This document shows positions 35,509 through 42,762 of a DNA stretch of 50,897 nucleotides, piece by piece (position 1 is the stretch's first letter; each line of letters begins with the position of its first letter). The position numbers and the translations under genes are program-made. The DNA is taken from positions 5 through 50,901 of the forward strand of contig DUYW01000002.1 in assembly GCA_013349825.1 (NCBI GenBank), given 5' to 3'. Source of the DNA: Gammaproteobacteria bacterium (GTDB lineage Bacteria; Pseudomonadota; Gammaproteobacteria; GCF-002020875). Under the pieces are notes generated by a model, which did not search any database, was not told where the DNA came from, and worked only from the letters and a program-made list of their open reading frames with translations.

Positions 35509-36401
35509 TGGTTGTCGATCTGTTGATTGAGCTATTGCTGATGCCGTTGGTCGCTTTTCTGGTTGGCTTGGTGATGGTGTTATGGATGCGTCGTTTGGGA
35601 GCCAGGATTCAACGCCGGGTAGGACCTCCGTTTTTACAGCCACTCTATGATGTGGTGAAACTGTTTGGCAAAGAGACGCAGATTTCTCATGGCGTACTGC
35701 ATGATATTGGCATCATTATGGCGATGGGTGGCTATATTGCAGCGGAGACCCTGTTGCCGGTGCCTGGAATGGATGGTGTGGCCGCCTATGGAGGCATCAT
35801 TACCCTCACCTATCTGATGATGATCCCATCCTTAGGGCTTGCGTTGGGCGTTGGGCAGTGCGCCAACCCGAATGGTTCAATCGGTATCTCACGTGCATTG
35901 ACTGCGATGCTCGCTTATGACGTTCCATTCGTGATTGTGGTTTTTGGTGTGGCTTATCACGCAGGAAGCGCTAATCTGATTGAGATTATCGATGGGCAGC
36001 AGCAGGCGGGGGTTGCAGGGTGGGGGCTGTTTGAGATGCCGCTATTGGCAATTGCCGGACTGATTACGCTGCAAGGATCACTGGGTAAACAGCCTTTTGA
36101 GGTCTATGTGGCCCCGGCGGAGATTGCAACCGGGCCAATGGTGGAGATGGGGGGGAAATATCTAGGGGGGCTGTTTGTGATGCAGGCCTTCCAGTTCTAT
36201 ACGGCAACAGTTTTATATGTATCGCTGTTTCTGGGCGGAGGAACAAACTGGATTGATCTGCTGTTGAAAAGTTTTCTGGTACTCACCATTCCGGTGAGTG
36301 TTGCCTACCTGTTTCCCCGGTACCGCACTGAGGATCTGGTAAGGCTGCTTTGGAAGTGGCCGGTTATGATTGGATTATTGGGGGTGGCATTTGTCGTCTA
36401 G
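35505..36401 (+). CDS. NuoH/HycD-like membrane subunit (MbxM-like)
   Basis: 298-residue subunit with about eight membrane segments, the link between membrane arm and peripheral arm in complex I and group 4 hydrogenases. RRLGARIQRRVGPPFLQPLYDVVKLFGKE is the signature first loop; the conserved acidic loop reads KQPFEVYVAPAEIATGPMVE. It is closer to HycD/MbhM (about 300 residues) than to NuoH in length. ATG 35505 gives an ATGA overlap with the previous stop and has GGAG upstream. A GTG at 35493 is also in frame. Confidence 0.9.
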   Translation: MMVVDLLIELLLMPLVAFLVGLVMVLWMRRLGARIQRRVGPPFLQPLYDVVKLFGKETQISHGVLHDIGIIMAMGGYIAAETLLPVPGMDGVAAYGGIITLTYLMMIPSLGLALGVGQCANPNGSIGISRALTAMLAYDVPFVIVVFGVAYHAGSANLIEIIDGQQQAGVAGWGLFEMPLLAIAGLITLQGSLGKQPFEVYVAPAEIATGPMVEMGGKYLGGLFVMQAFQFYTATVLYVSLFLGGGTNWIDLLLKSFLVLTIPVSVAYLFPRYRTEDLVRLLWKWPVMIGLLGVAFVV

Positions 36402-37050
36402 TAATGGAAATATTTTGGCGCGCGTCTTTGATGAGTTGACCCGCTTCTGTCAGGCGCGTTCACTTTTTATCCTCCACTACTGTACGGGGTGTGGTGCGAT
36501 TGAATTGCCTCCTGTGATGACCTCGCGCTTTGATATGGAGCGACTCGGGGTCTCACCGATGGTGACACCCCGTCAGGCAGATATTCTGCTGATCACCGGA
36601 TATGTCTCGATCAAGACCTTGAAACGGGTCATGCTCACTTATGAGCAGATGGGTAGTCCCAAATATGTGATTGGGATCTGCTCTTGTACCGTCAATGGTG
36701 GAATGTATTGGCAAAGCTATGCTACAGCCAAGAAGCTGGATGAGTATCTTCCGGTGGATCTCTATATTGCAGGTTGCATGCCTCGTCCGGAGGCGGTGAT
36801 CAGTGGTCTGAGAACGTTAATGGGCAGGATTGAGCGAGGAGAGGCGGAGAGCTGGAAAGAGTATTATCAAAATTATGATTACTATCTGGGTAATCAGCAG
36901 AAACTGTTTGGTGATCAGTGGCAGACTCCGGTTGATGTGATTGGCGAAGCAGAACAGTATCAGTTGCTGGGGCCGGGTACCCTGGGTGAACATACCGAGT
37001 TATTGGTCAAGGCACAGCACCCTCTGCAGCCACTGGAGATGCGGTTATGA
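36391..37050 (+). CDS. NuoB/MbxJ-like iron-sulfur subunit
   Basis: Small [4Fe-4S] subunit (about 219 residues) that holds the proximal cluster, N2 in complex I. Cysteines are placed as in group 4 hydrogenases: HYCTGCGAIELPP (CxxC, unlike the adjacent CC of true NuoB), GICSCTVNGGM and AGCMPRPEAVISGL. The cluster is thus probably bound. A C-terminal extension of about 60 residues (from YYQNYDYYLGNQQKLFGDQ) is unusual for the family. The most likely start is TTG 36391, with GGGGGTG upstream, which overlaps the previous stop; TTG 36370 is also possible. ATGA overlap with the next gene. Confidence 0.85.
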   Translation: MSSSNGNILARVFDELTRFCQARSLFILHYCTGCGAIELPPVMTSRFDMERLGVSPMVTPRQADILLITGYVSIKTLKRVMLTYEQMGSPKYVIGICSCTVNGGMYWQSYATAKKLDEYLPVDLYIAGCMPRPEAVISGLRTLMGRIERGEAESWKEYYQNYDYYLGNQQKLFGDQWQTPVDVIGEAEQYQLLGPGTLGEHTELLVKAQHPLQPLEMRL

Positions 37051-37691
37051 GTCTGGATGGTTTTACCCCCTGGTTACAGGCCTTGACGCAACGTATCGAG
37101 GGGTTGGTGATCAGCGGCTCAGATCTGGAGAAGCGTCGTACCCGGATTGATCTGCCTGCGGATCACCTGTCGAGCTTGTTGGAGGCGGCAAAAGGGGAGT
37201 TTGGCTTTGTCCATCTCTCGGCAATCTCCTGTGTGGACTGGATTGATGTGGGGGAGTTTGAGTTGGTTTACCACCTCTGGTCCTATGAGCAGAACCAATT
37301 ACTCTCGATCCATATTCGTGTGCCCAGAGAACCGGGACGTTACCAGTCCGTGGTGGATCTCTATCGTCCTGCCGGTTTCTTTGAGCGGGATATTCATGAG
37401 ATGTATGGCCTCTACTTTGAGGGGGCACTCGATATGGAGAAATTTATCCTGACCGAGTGGAACGGACCACCACCGATGCGTAAAGAGTTTGATAGTGAAG
37501 CCTTTGTTGAAGAGACCTTTAGCTGGCAGGAATACAATCCGCAATGGTTGCAAGAGATTGTTGCAGCAGGTGGTGGAGTCGTCACACCGCCTTCACAACA
37601 GCGCTTCAGTCAGCGTAAAGGCATAGAGGCACCCTGGGGCGCCGAAGCGAGACGTCCATTGAGTGATGAAAATACGGAGGATCAGCGGTGA
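37047..37691 (+). CDS. NuoC/MbxK-like subunit
   Basis: 214-residue peripheral-arm subunit of the 30-kDa NuoC family, which scaffolds the NuoB- and NuoD-like proteins. FVHLSAISCVDWIDVGEFELVYHL matches the usual fold start, and YRPAGFFERDIHEMYGLYFEG is the family signature (normally ANWxERExxDxxGxxF). A C-terminal tail of about 50 residues is variable. ATGA overlap with the previous gene; GTGA overlap with the next. Confidence 0.88.
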   Translation: MSLDGFTPWLQALTQRIEGLVISGSDLEKRRTRIDLPADHLSSLLEAAKGEFGFVHLSAISCVDWIDVGEFELVYHLWSYEQNQLLSIHIRVPREPGRYQSVVDLYRPAGFFERDIHEMYGLYFEGALDMEKFILTEWNGPPPMRKEFDSEAFVEETFSWQEYNPQWLQEIVAAGGGVVTPPSQQRFSQRKGIEAPWGAEARRPLSDENTEDQR

Positions 37692-38830
37692 GAGCAGAAA
37701 ATTACCAGGCGATCAACCATCCACCGAGTCACGCCTTTGAACTCAATTTTGGCCCCAACCATCCGGGTATTGAAGGCAATTATGCGCTGCAGGTGAAGGT
37801 AGAGGGGGATACCGTGGTGCAGGCTCATGCCGATGGGGGATACCTCCACCGCGGATTTGAAAAGTTGATGGAGCAGCGACTGTGGATCCAGAATATTGCA
37901 CTGGTTCCACGGATCTGTGTACCCGACCCCTCTCCTATGGAGGTCTGCTACTCGATGGCAGTGGAACAGATTGCAGATATCGAGGTGCCAGAACGGGCGC
38001 AGTGGGTGCGAGTGCTGCAGCTGGAACTTTCGAGGATTGCGGCTCATCTATTCACCTTTGGTGGACATGCGGCAACCACGGGGATGTACAGTCCAATGTT
38101 CTGGGGAGTGGCAGATCGAGACCTGATTCTGGATCTGTTTGAGGAGTTTACCGGGGGGCGTGTCTACAGTATCTATAACCTTCCGGGAGGTGTGCGGCGT
38201 GAATTACCGGAAGGTTTTTTGCAACGGGTAAGCAAGATGATGGACTATATTGAGTCTCGTCTTCAGGATTATGATGACCTCTTCTTTGCCAACCGGGTCT
38301 TTGTGCGTCGAGCCAAGGGGGTGGGAGTTCTGCAGCAGGCAGAGGCGCTGGAGATGGGGGTCACCGGCCCTAATCTGCGAGCGACCGGACTGCCCTTTGA
38401 TGTGCGCAGAGATGACCCCTACCTGGTTTACGAACAGCTTGATTTTGAAGTTCCGGTTGAAGAGGCGGGAGATGCCTGGGCGCGAACTCTGGTGCGCCGT
38501 GCGGAGTTGGTCGAGAGTCTTAAAATTGTACGTCAAGTGGTCAAGGCACTGCCCGATATTGGTGGAGCACTGCGTAGTGAAATACCCAACCCTCTGGCGT
38601 GGAATGTTCCTGCCGGTGAAAGCTATGCACGGGTGGAATCCTCTAAAGGGGAACTGGGCTACTATGTGGTATCGGATGGTGGTGAAAAGCCATGGCGCGT
38701 CCATGTTCGTGGCCCCTCATCGATGCATGCGGTACAGGTGCTGGAGTCACTGGTCACTGGAGGACGGATTGAGGATGTGGCGCAGACCATGTTCTCGTTA
38801 GATGCCTGTCCTCCGGAGGTAGACCGGTGA
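37688..38830 (+). CDS. NuoD/MbxL-like large subunit with half-lost NiFe motifs
   Basis: 380-residue catalytic-type large subunit. FGPNHPGIEGN, GYLHRGFEKLMEQR and the RIAAHL helix place it in the NuoD/NiFe large-subunit superfamily. The two NiFe sites are each half kept: Cys77 in PRICVPDPSPMEVCYS (first position of RxCxxC, with Asp80 in the second), and Cys374 in SLDACPPEVDR (first position of DxCxxCxxR, with Glu377 in the second). A functional NiFe centre needs four cysteines, so hydrogenase activity is unlikely. True NuoD proteins normally lack both cysteines, so this is nearer the Mbx/Mbs/Ehr groups. Start GTG 37688, with GGAGG upstream. Confidence 0.9.
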   Translation: MRAENYQAINHPPSHAFELNFGPNHPGIEGNYALQVKVEGDTVVQAHADGGYLHRGFEKLMEQRLWIQNIALVPRICVPDPSPMEVCYSMAVEQIADIEVPERAQWVRVLQLELSRIAAHLFTFGGHAATTGMYSPMFWGVADRDLILDLFEEFTGGRVYSIYNLPGGVRRELPEGFLQRVSKMMDYIESRLQDYDDLFFANRVFVRRAKGVGVLQQAEALEMGVTGPNLRATGLPFDVRRDDPYLVYEQLDFEVPVEEAGDAWARTLVRRAELVESLKIVRQVVKALPDIGGALRSEIPNPLAWNVPAGESYARVESSKGELGYYVVSDGGEKPWRVHVRGPSSMHAVQVLESLVTGGRIEDVAQTMFSLDACPPEVDR

Positions 38831-38878
38831 ACAGGTTGTGTAAGTGCTTTGGTGCGATTATCTGTTCAGGAGGACGCT

Positions 38879-40693
38879 ATGGTTAAGTATGATGATGAAG
38901 GTAGCCTGCTGCGTCCCCTGCGTGCGCTCTCCTTTCTGACAAAACCTGCAATCACTGAGCCATTGGTACCTCGTCCGGCAGCAGAAGGCTATCGTGGTTT
39001 TCACCTCAATGAACATCAGCGCTGTGTAGGTTGCAGTAGCTGCCAGAAGATCTGTGATAATGCTGCGATTACCATGATCGAAGTCAGTGAGTTAGCGAAT
39101 GATAAACTCAACGGTATTCGCAATCTGCGTCCAGCAATTGACTATGGTCGCTGTTGCTGGTGCGCACTCTGTGTTGATATCTGTCCAACCGGATCGTTGT
39201 CACTCTCCAAGGAGTATGTCCACACCTGTACTCAAGAGGATATTGATAGTTATTTTATGATGCCTGGTGAGGTGGGGATGCATGGCACCTTTGTTGGCAA
39301 AGGGTGGCAGAAGAGTGAAACCTCTGACCTGCTGGACCTGCAGCGCAAACCGATGGGTGAACGTCCGGCAGCGCAGCGTATCGATAGTTTTGATGAAATT
39401 GTTAATGGGTTTAGCGCACAACAGGCGGAGGCAGAGGCCTCACGTTGTGTACAGTGCGGCATGTGCCATGATGCCTGTCCGACCGGGATGGATGCACCTG
39501 AGTATATTCGCTCTATTTTTGAGGGTGAACTGGAGCAAGCGGTACGTTGGATCTATCAGACCAACCCCTTCTCTCATGTCTGTGGCAGAGTTTGTACCCA
39601 CCGTTGTGAAGATGCCTGTTCAATCGGAGTGCGAGGGACTCCATTGGCTATCCGTTGGCTCAAGCGGTATGCGATGGATCATGTCTCCCATCAGCGTGTT
39701 TTACAGATTACTCAAGAGCAGAAACCCTCTCACTTATCCGCGCGCAAGATTGCTGTAGTGGGTGCAGGCCCTGCGGGACTGACTGCTGCGTGGGATCTGT
39801 CGCGTATGGGGCACCAGGTGGTGGTTTTCGAGGCCCGTAAAAATCCTGGAGGGATGCCACGTTATGGGATTCCGGAATACCGACTTCCTTATGAGATGCT
39901 GGATCGGGATATCGAGGTGATTACAGCGATGGGGGTGGAGATCCGTTGTGGTGTAGAGATTGGTAGTGAAATCACGGTGGATCAGCTGCATCAAGAATAT
40001 GATGCTGTGGTGCTGGCGATTGGCCTTCATCTGGGACGCTCCACCCGCATACCCGGTTCAGACCATGAACATGTGAAAAAAGCGGTGGATCTACTGCGTC
40101 AGGTTACCGATGAGGGGAGTATTGAGGTACCTCAGGAGGTGGTGGTGATTGGGGGGGGGAATGTGGCGATGGACATTGCCCGAACCGTTGCACGGATGCA
40201 GAAGCAGCAGTGGGGTGAGGTACGCACAGTGGTAACTGCATTGGAGGATCAAGAGAATTTTCTGGCAGACCCGGAAGAGGTTCGAGAGGCTGCTGAAGAG
40301 GGGGTGCTGATCTGCCCGTCTCGGGGACCTCAGGCCTGTGTGATCGAAAATGGCCAATTGCAGTCACTGAAAACCTGGGGAGTCTGCTCAATCTTTGATG
40401 AGTCAGGTCGTTTTGCGCCCCACTTTGATGAAAACGATGAGCAGTGCCATGCAGCGGGAATGGTGATTGAGGCAATTGGTCAAATGGCTGATTCAGAAAT
40501 TCTGCTGGGAGATGAAATTACAGAGAGACTGGAGTGGAATCGAGGTCGATTGCAGATTGATGAAAATTGCAGAACTTCAGAGTCTTGGCTATGGGCCGCA
40601 GGAGACTGTGTGAATGGGCCTGATGTGGTCCATGCAGTTGCCGACGGACATCGAGTAGCATCCAGTATTGATGAGGTATTGAAACATGCGTGA
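38879..40693 (+). CDS. Ferredoxin-flavoprotein fusion: NuoI/MbxN-like plus GltD/SudA-like oxidoreductase
   Basis: 604 residues, from an ATG with a strong AGGAGG upstream. Residues about 40-110 hold two [4Fe-4S] sites of NuoI/MbxN type (Cys49-52-55-59 and Cys92-95-98-102). Residues about 180-250 are the dicluster domain that precedes GltD-type flavoproteins (Cys190-193-196-200; Cys235-239-243-247). From about 290 there is an FAD fold (AVVGAGPAGLTAAWDL), the GGMPRYGIPEYRLP segment, an NAD(P) fold (VVVIGGGNVAMDIA, near 425) and the closing FAD motif LWAAGDCVNGPDVVHAVADG. GltD, NfnB and SudA use such domains to move electrons between NAD(P)H and ferredoxin or sulfur compounds. Here it replaces the ferredoxin subunit of an Mbx-type complex, so NAD(P)H is a likely partner. 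Confidence 0.92.
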   Translation: MVKYDDEGSLLRPLRALSFLTKPAITEPLVPRPAAEGYRGFHLNEHQRCVGCSSCQKICDNAAITMIEVSELANDKLNGIRNLRPAIDYGRCCWCALCVDICPTGSLSLSKEYVHTCTQEDIDSYFMMPGEVGMHGTFVGKGWQKSETSDLLDLQRKPMGERPAAQRIDSFDEIVNGFSAQQAEAEASRCVQCGMCHDACPTGMDAPEYIRSIFEGELEQAVRWIYQTNPFSHVCGRVCTHRCEDACSIGVRGTPLAIRWLKRYAMDHVSHQRVLQITQEQKPSHLSARKIAVVGAGPAGLTAAWDLSRMGHQVVVFEARKNPGGMPRYGIPEYRLPYEMLDRDIEVITAMGVEIRCGVEIGSEITVDQLHQEYDAVVLAIGLHLGRSTRIPGSDHEHVKKAVDLLRQVTDEGSIEVPQEVVVIGGGNVAMDIARTVARMQKQQWGEVRTVVTALEDQENFLADPEEVREAAEEGVLICPSRGPQACVIENGQLQSLKTWGVCSIFDESGRFAPHFDENDEQCHAAGMVIEAIGQMADSEILLGDEITERLEWNRGRLQIDENCRTSESWLWAAGDCVNGPDVVHAVADGHRVASSIDEVLKHA

Positions 40694-41210
40694 AGGGGAT
40701 TCCGATAAGAGAGAACGCCTGCAGCAGGCGAAGAGTTTGGCTGAGGTATTGGAAGTTGCGATCCTGTTTGAAGAGGCAGCGGCCAATTTCTATCAACTGC
40801 AATTGGAGCGGGTGAGTAAACCACTGCGTTGGCTGTTGGAGTCCTTGGTGGATGAAGAGCGTCAACACAGTGCGAAATTGCAGGCACTGCGTGATGATCC
40901 TGTATTCGAAGAGCAGCTGGAGACACGTATAGAGGTGTCTCCAGTTGATCCTCAATTTTCAGATGCGATACAGATTCAAGCACTGGATGAAATAGTCGAT
41001 GACCAGGCAATTTTACAATACGCTCTGGGGCGGGAACAGTTGGCAATGGATCAATACCGAAAACTGGCTGAAATGACCGAGGAAGGCGTCATACAACAGC
41101 TATTTCAGTGGTTGGCGGATGAAGAGTTGCACCATAAAGGGTATTTGGAACGGCGCTACTATGAGTTGGTGCATCGTGGAGGTGGAGCTTCCTCTCGCTA
41201 CGACTTCTGA
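40686..41210 (+). CDS. Ferritin-like diiron protein (rubrerythrin type)
   Basis: 174-residue four-helix protein with the ligands of a diiron site: Glu29/30 in LFEEAAANFY, Glu58xxHis61 in DEERQH, Glu117 in GREQLAMDQY and ExxH in DEELHH (146-150). There is no rubredoxin CxxC domain, so it is an erythrin-like variant. Such proteins reduce peroxide or respond to oxygen. Its ATG lies 8 bases inside the end of the flavoprotein gene, so the two are coupled and it is the last gene of the complex operon. It may protect the oxygen-sensitive clusters; this is inference. Confidence 0.85.
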   Translation: MREGDSDKRERLQQAKSLAEVLEVAILFEEAAANFYQLQLERVSKPLRWLLESLVDEERQHSAKLQALRDDPVFEEQLETRIEVSPVDPQFSDAIQIQALDEIVDDQAILQYALGREQLAMDQYRKLAEMTEEGVIQQLFQWLADEELHHKGYLERRYYELVHRGGGASSRYDF

Positions 41211-41247
41211 GCCCGGACAAGCTCCCGGCCTTTTGCTCTTGATGGTT

Positions 41248-41454
41248 CTATTCAGTGTTGCTCTGATTTGAGGTGCGTTCATAACCCCTTTTTTTGGGTC
41301 CAGAAGGGCTGTTCTTATCTGCACTGCTGAAGCGGAAGCGCCCAGCCAGCACACACCCTTTCATGCCGGGGTCACACAACACCTCAGGAGTCGAAGCTTG
41401 AGTAATCTTCTGACAGACTCCGTTGGCATCATGTGGGCAGCCCCAGCCCCCCAT
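41248..41454 (-). CDS. Small four-cysteine protein coupled to a secreted low-complexity protein
   Basis: 68 residues, no signal peptide. The first half carries WGCPHDANGVCQK and VLCDPGMKGCVLAGRFRFS, with Cys6, Cys14, Cys27 and Cys34, a spacing that could bind a metal or FeS cluster. The second half is basic and disordered-looking. I recall similar CPH...CDPGMKGC proteins in sulfur-oxidising and related proteobacteria, without a known role. The ATG overlaps the stop of the gene at 41454 (TAATG), which supports that it is real. Confidence 0.65.
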   Translation of the reverse strand: MGGWGCPHDANGVCQKITQASTPEVLCDPGMKGCVLAGRFRFSSADKNSPSGPKKRGYERTSNQSNTE

Positions 41455-42179
41455 TACTGTTCGTTCTGGAAGTACTTACGGTAGCGTTTCGGACGTTTCT
41501 TGTCACGCATCTTGAAATTTTCAGGTAATAACCAGCTCTGGTCACCAACCTGTTCACCAATTTCGAAGGGGCTTGGCATAGAGATGTTAGGAAGTTCCCA
41601 GCCACCCGGCATTCTCGGGGCATCGGCCAGGAAATCTTCGGCCTCATGGAAGGCTTCGTCGGGTGGGTCAGAGAACTTGCCGGAGTCACCCCAGGGTGCG
41701 CCAGGCTCCCAAGGCTTGTAGTGCCATGGATTGCCGGTGCCAGGCACTGGCCAAAACTTCATGGGACTCATATCAAGGTTTTTATTATTTCCCCAAGGTG
41801 GCTCCATAGAGGGCGGATTGAAAGAGGGGTTAAAGGAAGGGGCATTATATTGGTTAGAGCCAAACTGTGGTGCCTGATAACCCATCGGTGGGCCATAGGG
41901 GTTTGCACCGGGCATTCCATAAGGCGCTCCATAAGGTGTTCTGTTTTGTGGTGGGGCCATACCATAAGGGTTTGGCCCATAGGGCATGCCACCCTGCTGA
42001 GGCATCATTCCATAGGGAGAGGGCATCATTGCCGGGTTAAAAGGCATTGGAGCAGACTGCTGCGGTGGCCTTTGTTGAGAGGCAGGGTTATTGTACCCCA
42101 TATTATCGGCTGCAATTGCAGGGCTACAAGCAGAGAGAACCACTGCGGCAAATGCAATTTTATTGTATGTTTTATTCAT
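41454..42179 (-). CDS. Pro/Met/Tyr/Gly-rich secreted protein, sulfur-globule-envelope-like
   Basis: 241 residues. A signal peptide ends SPAIA before ADNMGYN; an alternative lipobox LSAC (Cys18) within it could make this a lipoprotein. Residues 24-125 are repeats of YG, PYG and MP units (MMPQQGGMPYGPNPYG, GMPGANPYGPPMGYQ). Residues 125-240 are more globular with Trp-rich patches (PVPGTGNPWHYKPWEPGAPWG) and a basic end. The repeats look like the coat proteins of sulfur globules, but it is not a close paralogue of the genes at 7885 and 10898. A promoter is visible upstream, and translation continues into the small Cys-rich gene. Confidence 0.75.
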   Translation of the reverse strand: MNKTYNKIAFAAVVLSACSPAIAADNMGYNNPASQQRPPQQSAPMPFNPAMMPSPYGMMPQQGGMPYGPNPYGMAPPQNRTPYGAPYGMPGANPYGPPMGYQAPQFGSNQYNAPSFNPSFNPPSMEPPWGNNKNLDMSPMKFWPVPGTGNPWHYKPWEPGAPWGDSGKFSDPPDEAFHEAEDFLADAPRMPGGWELPNISMPSPFEIGEQVGDQSWLLPENFKMRDKKRPKRYRKYFQNEQ

Positions 42180-42252
42180 GATGGCCTTAGTGTGTTGAGG
42201 GTAAATATTTTATGGTCTAATGCATCTGTTTTATACCATTAATAAAGCGCAC

Positions 42253-42281
42253 AATATAGCATGTAATCAGATAAGATACAA
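42253..42281 (-). promoter_or_regulatory. Candidate promoter for the secreted protein gene at 42179
   Basis: On the minus strand TTGTAT (42281-42276), exactly 17 bases, then TATATT (42258-42253). It gives a leader of about 65 bases. Confidence 0.55.
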
Positions 42282-42326
42282 TTCAATTGATTTATTGAGT
42301 GGGTGTTTTGTAGAGGACTATTTAGA

Positions 42327-42737
42327 GTGAGGAAGCCAACTGTTTTTCAGGAATACCATTTTGAGGTTAAACCTTCATCCGTTCCAGAGTGTGGTCTGGG
42401 GTTGTTTACAACGATAGCCTTGAGAAAAGGAGATACTGTTGGCCCTTATCTGGGGCAGATTATTAGCGACGCGCAGTCTGAAACGGAACCCTATATCGAT
42501 TCACACTACCTGCTTTGGCTCTGCACAGATTATTTGATTGTAGGAGAGAACTACACCCGATACATCAACCATGCGGCAGAGCCTAACGTACAGTTTGTAG
42601 TCTCCACACGTTGGAAAAAGGCCCGTGTTGAAGTGTTGAATGAGATTGCACCAGGGAGTGAGATTTTTCTCGATTATGGCCCGGATTTTTGGGAAATGGC
42701 AGATATCGCCTGTATCAGTTCCAGCCCCTCTGAGTAA
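42327..42737 (+). CDS. SET-domain protein
   Basis: About 136 residues forming a single minimal SET domain, the fold of protein lysine methyltransferases. Motifs are GLGLFTTIALRKGDTVGPYLG at the start, RYINHAAEPNV (the usual NHxCxPN), then EVLNEIAPGSEIFLDYGPDFW (the usual GEELxxDY). The residues that bind AdoMet are recognisable. There are no pre- or post-SET cysteine clusters. Bacterial SET proteins of this size are scattered and often acquired; their targets include small basic or ribosomal proteins. I chose GTG 42327, with AGAGGA upstream, over GTG 42303. Confidence 0.82.
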   Translation: MRKPTVFQEYHFEVKPSSVPECGLGLFTTIALRKGDTVGPYLGQIISDAQSETEPYIDSHYLLWLCTDYLIVGENYTRYINHAAEPNVQFVVSTRWKKARVEVLNEIAPGSEIFLDYGPDFWEMADIACISSSPSE

Positions 42738-42762
42738 AGAGCTGGAACAGTTTAGTTATTCC

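Noticed and set aside
38204-38704. 166-codon frame opposite the NuoD-like gene
   Set aside because: Shadow frame over a gene with conserved motifs on the other strand.
37688-38830. Functional NiFe hydrogenase large subunit
   Set aside because: Two of the four required cysteines are Asp80 and Glu377, so a NiFe centre is not expected.
41454-42179. Close paralogue of the sulfur-globule-like proteins at 7885 and 10898
   Set aside because: It lacks the ASSASAF junction and the SD[LV]R...PYY motif; only composition and export signal are shared.
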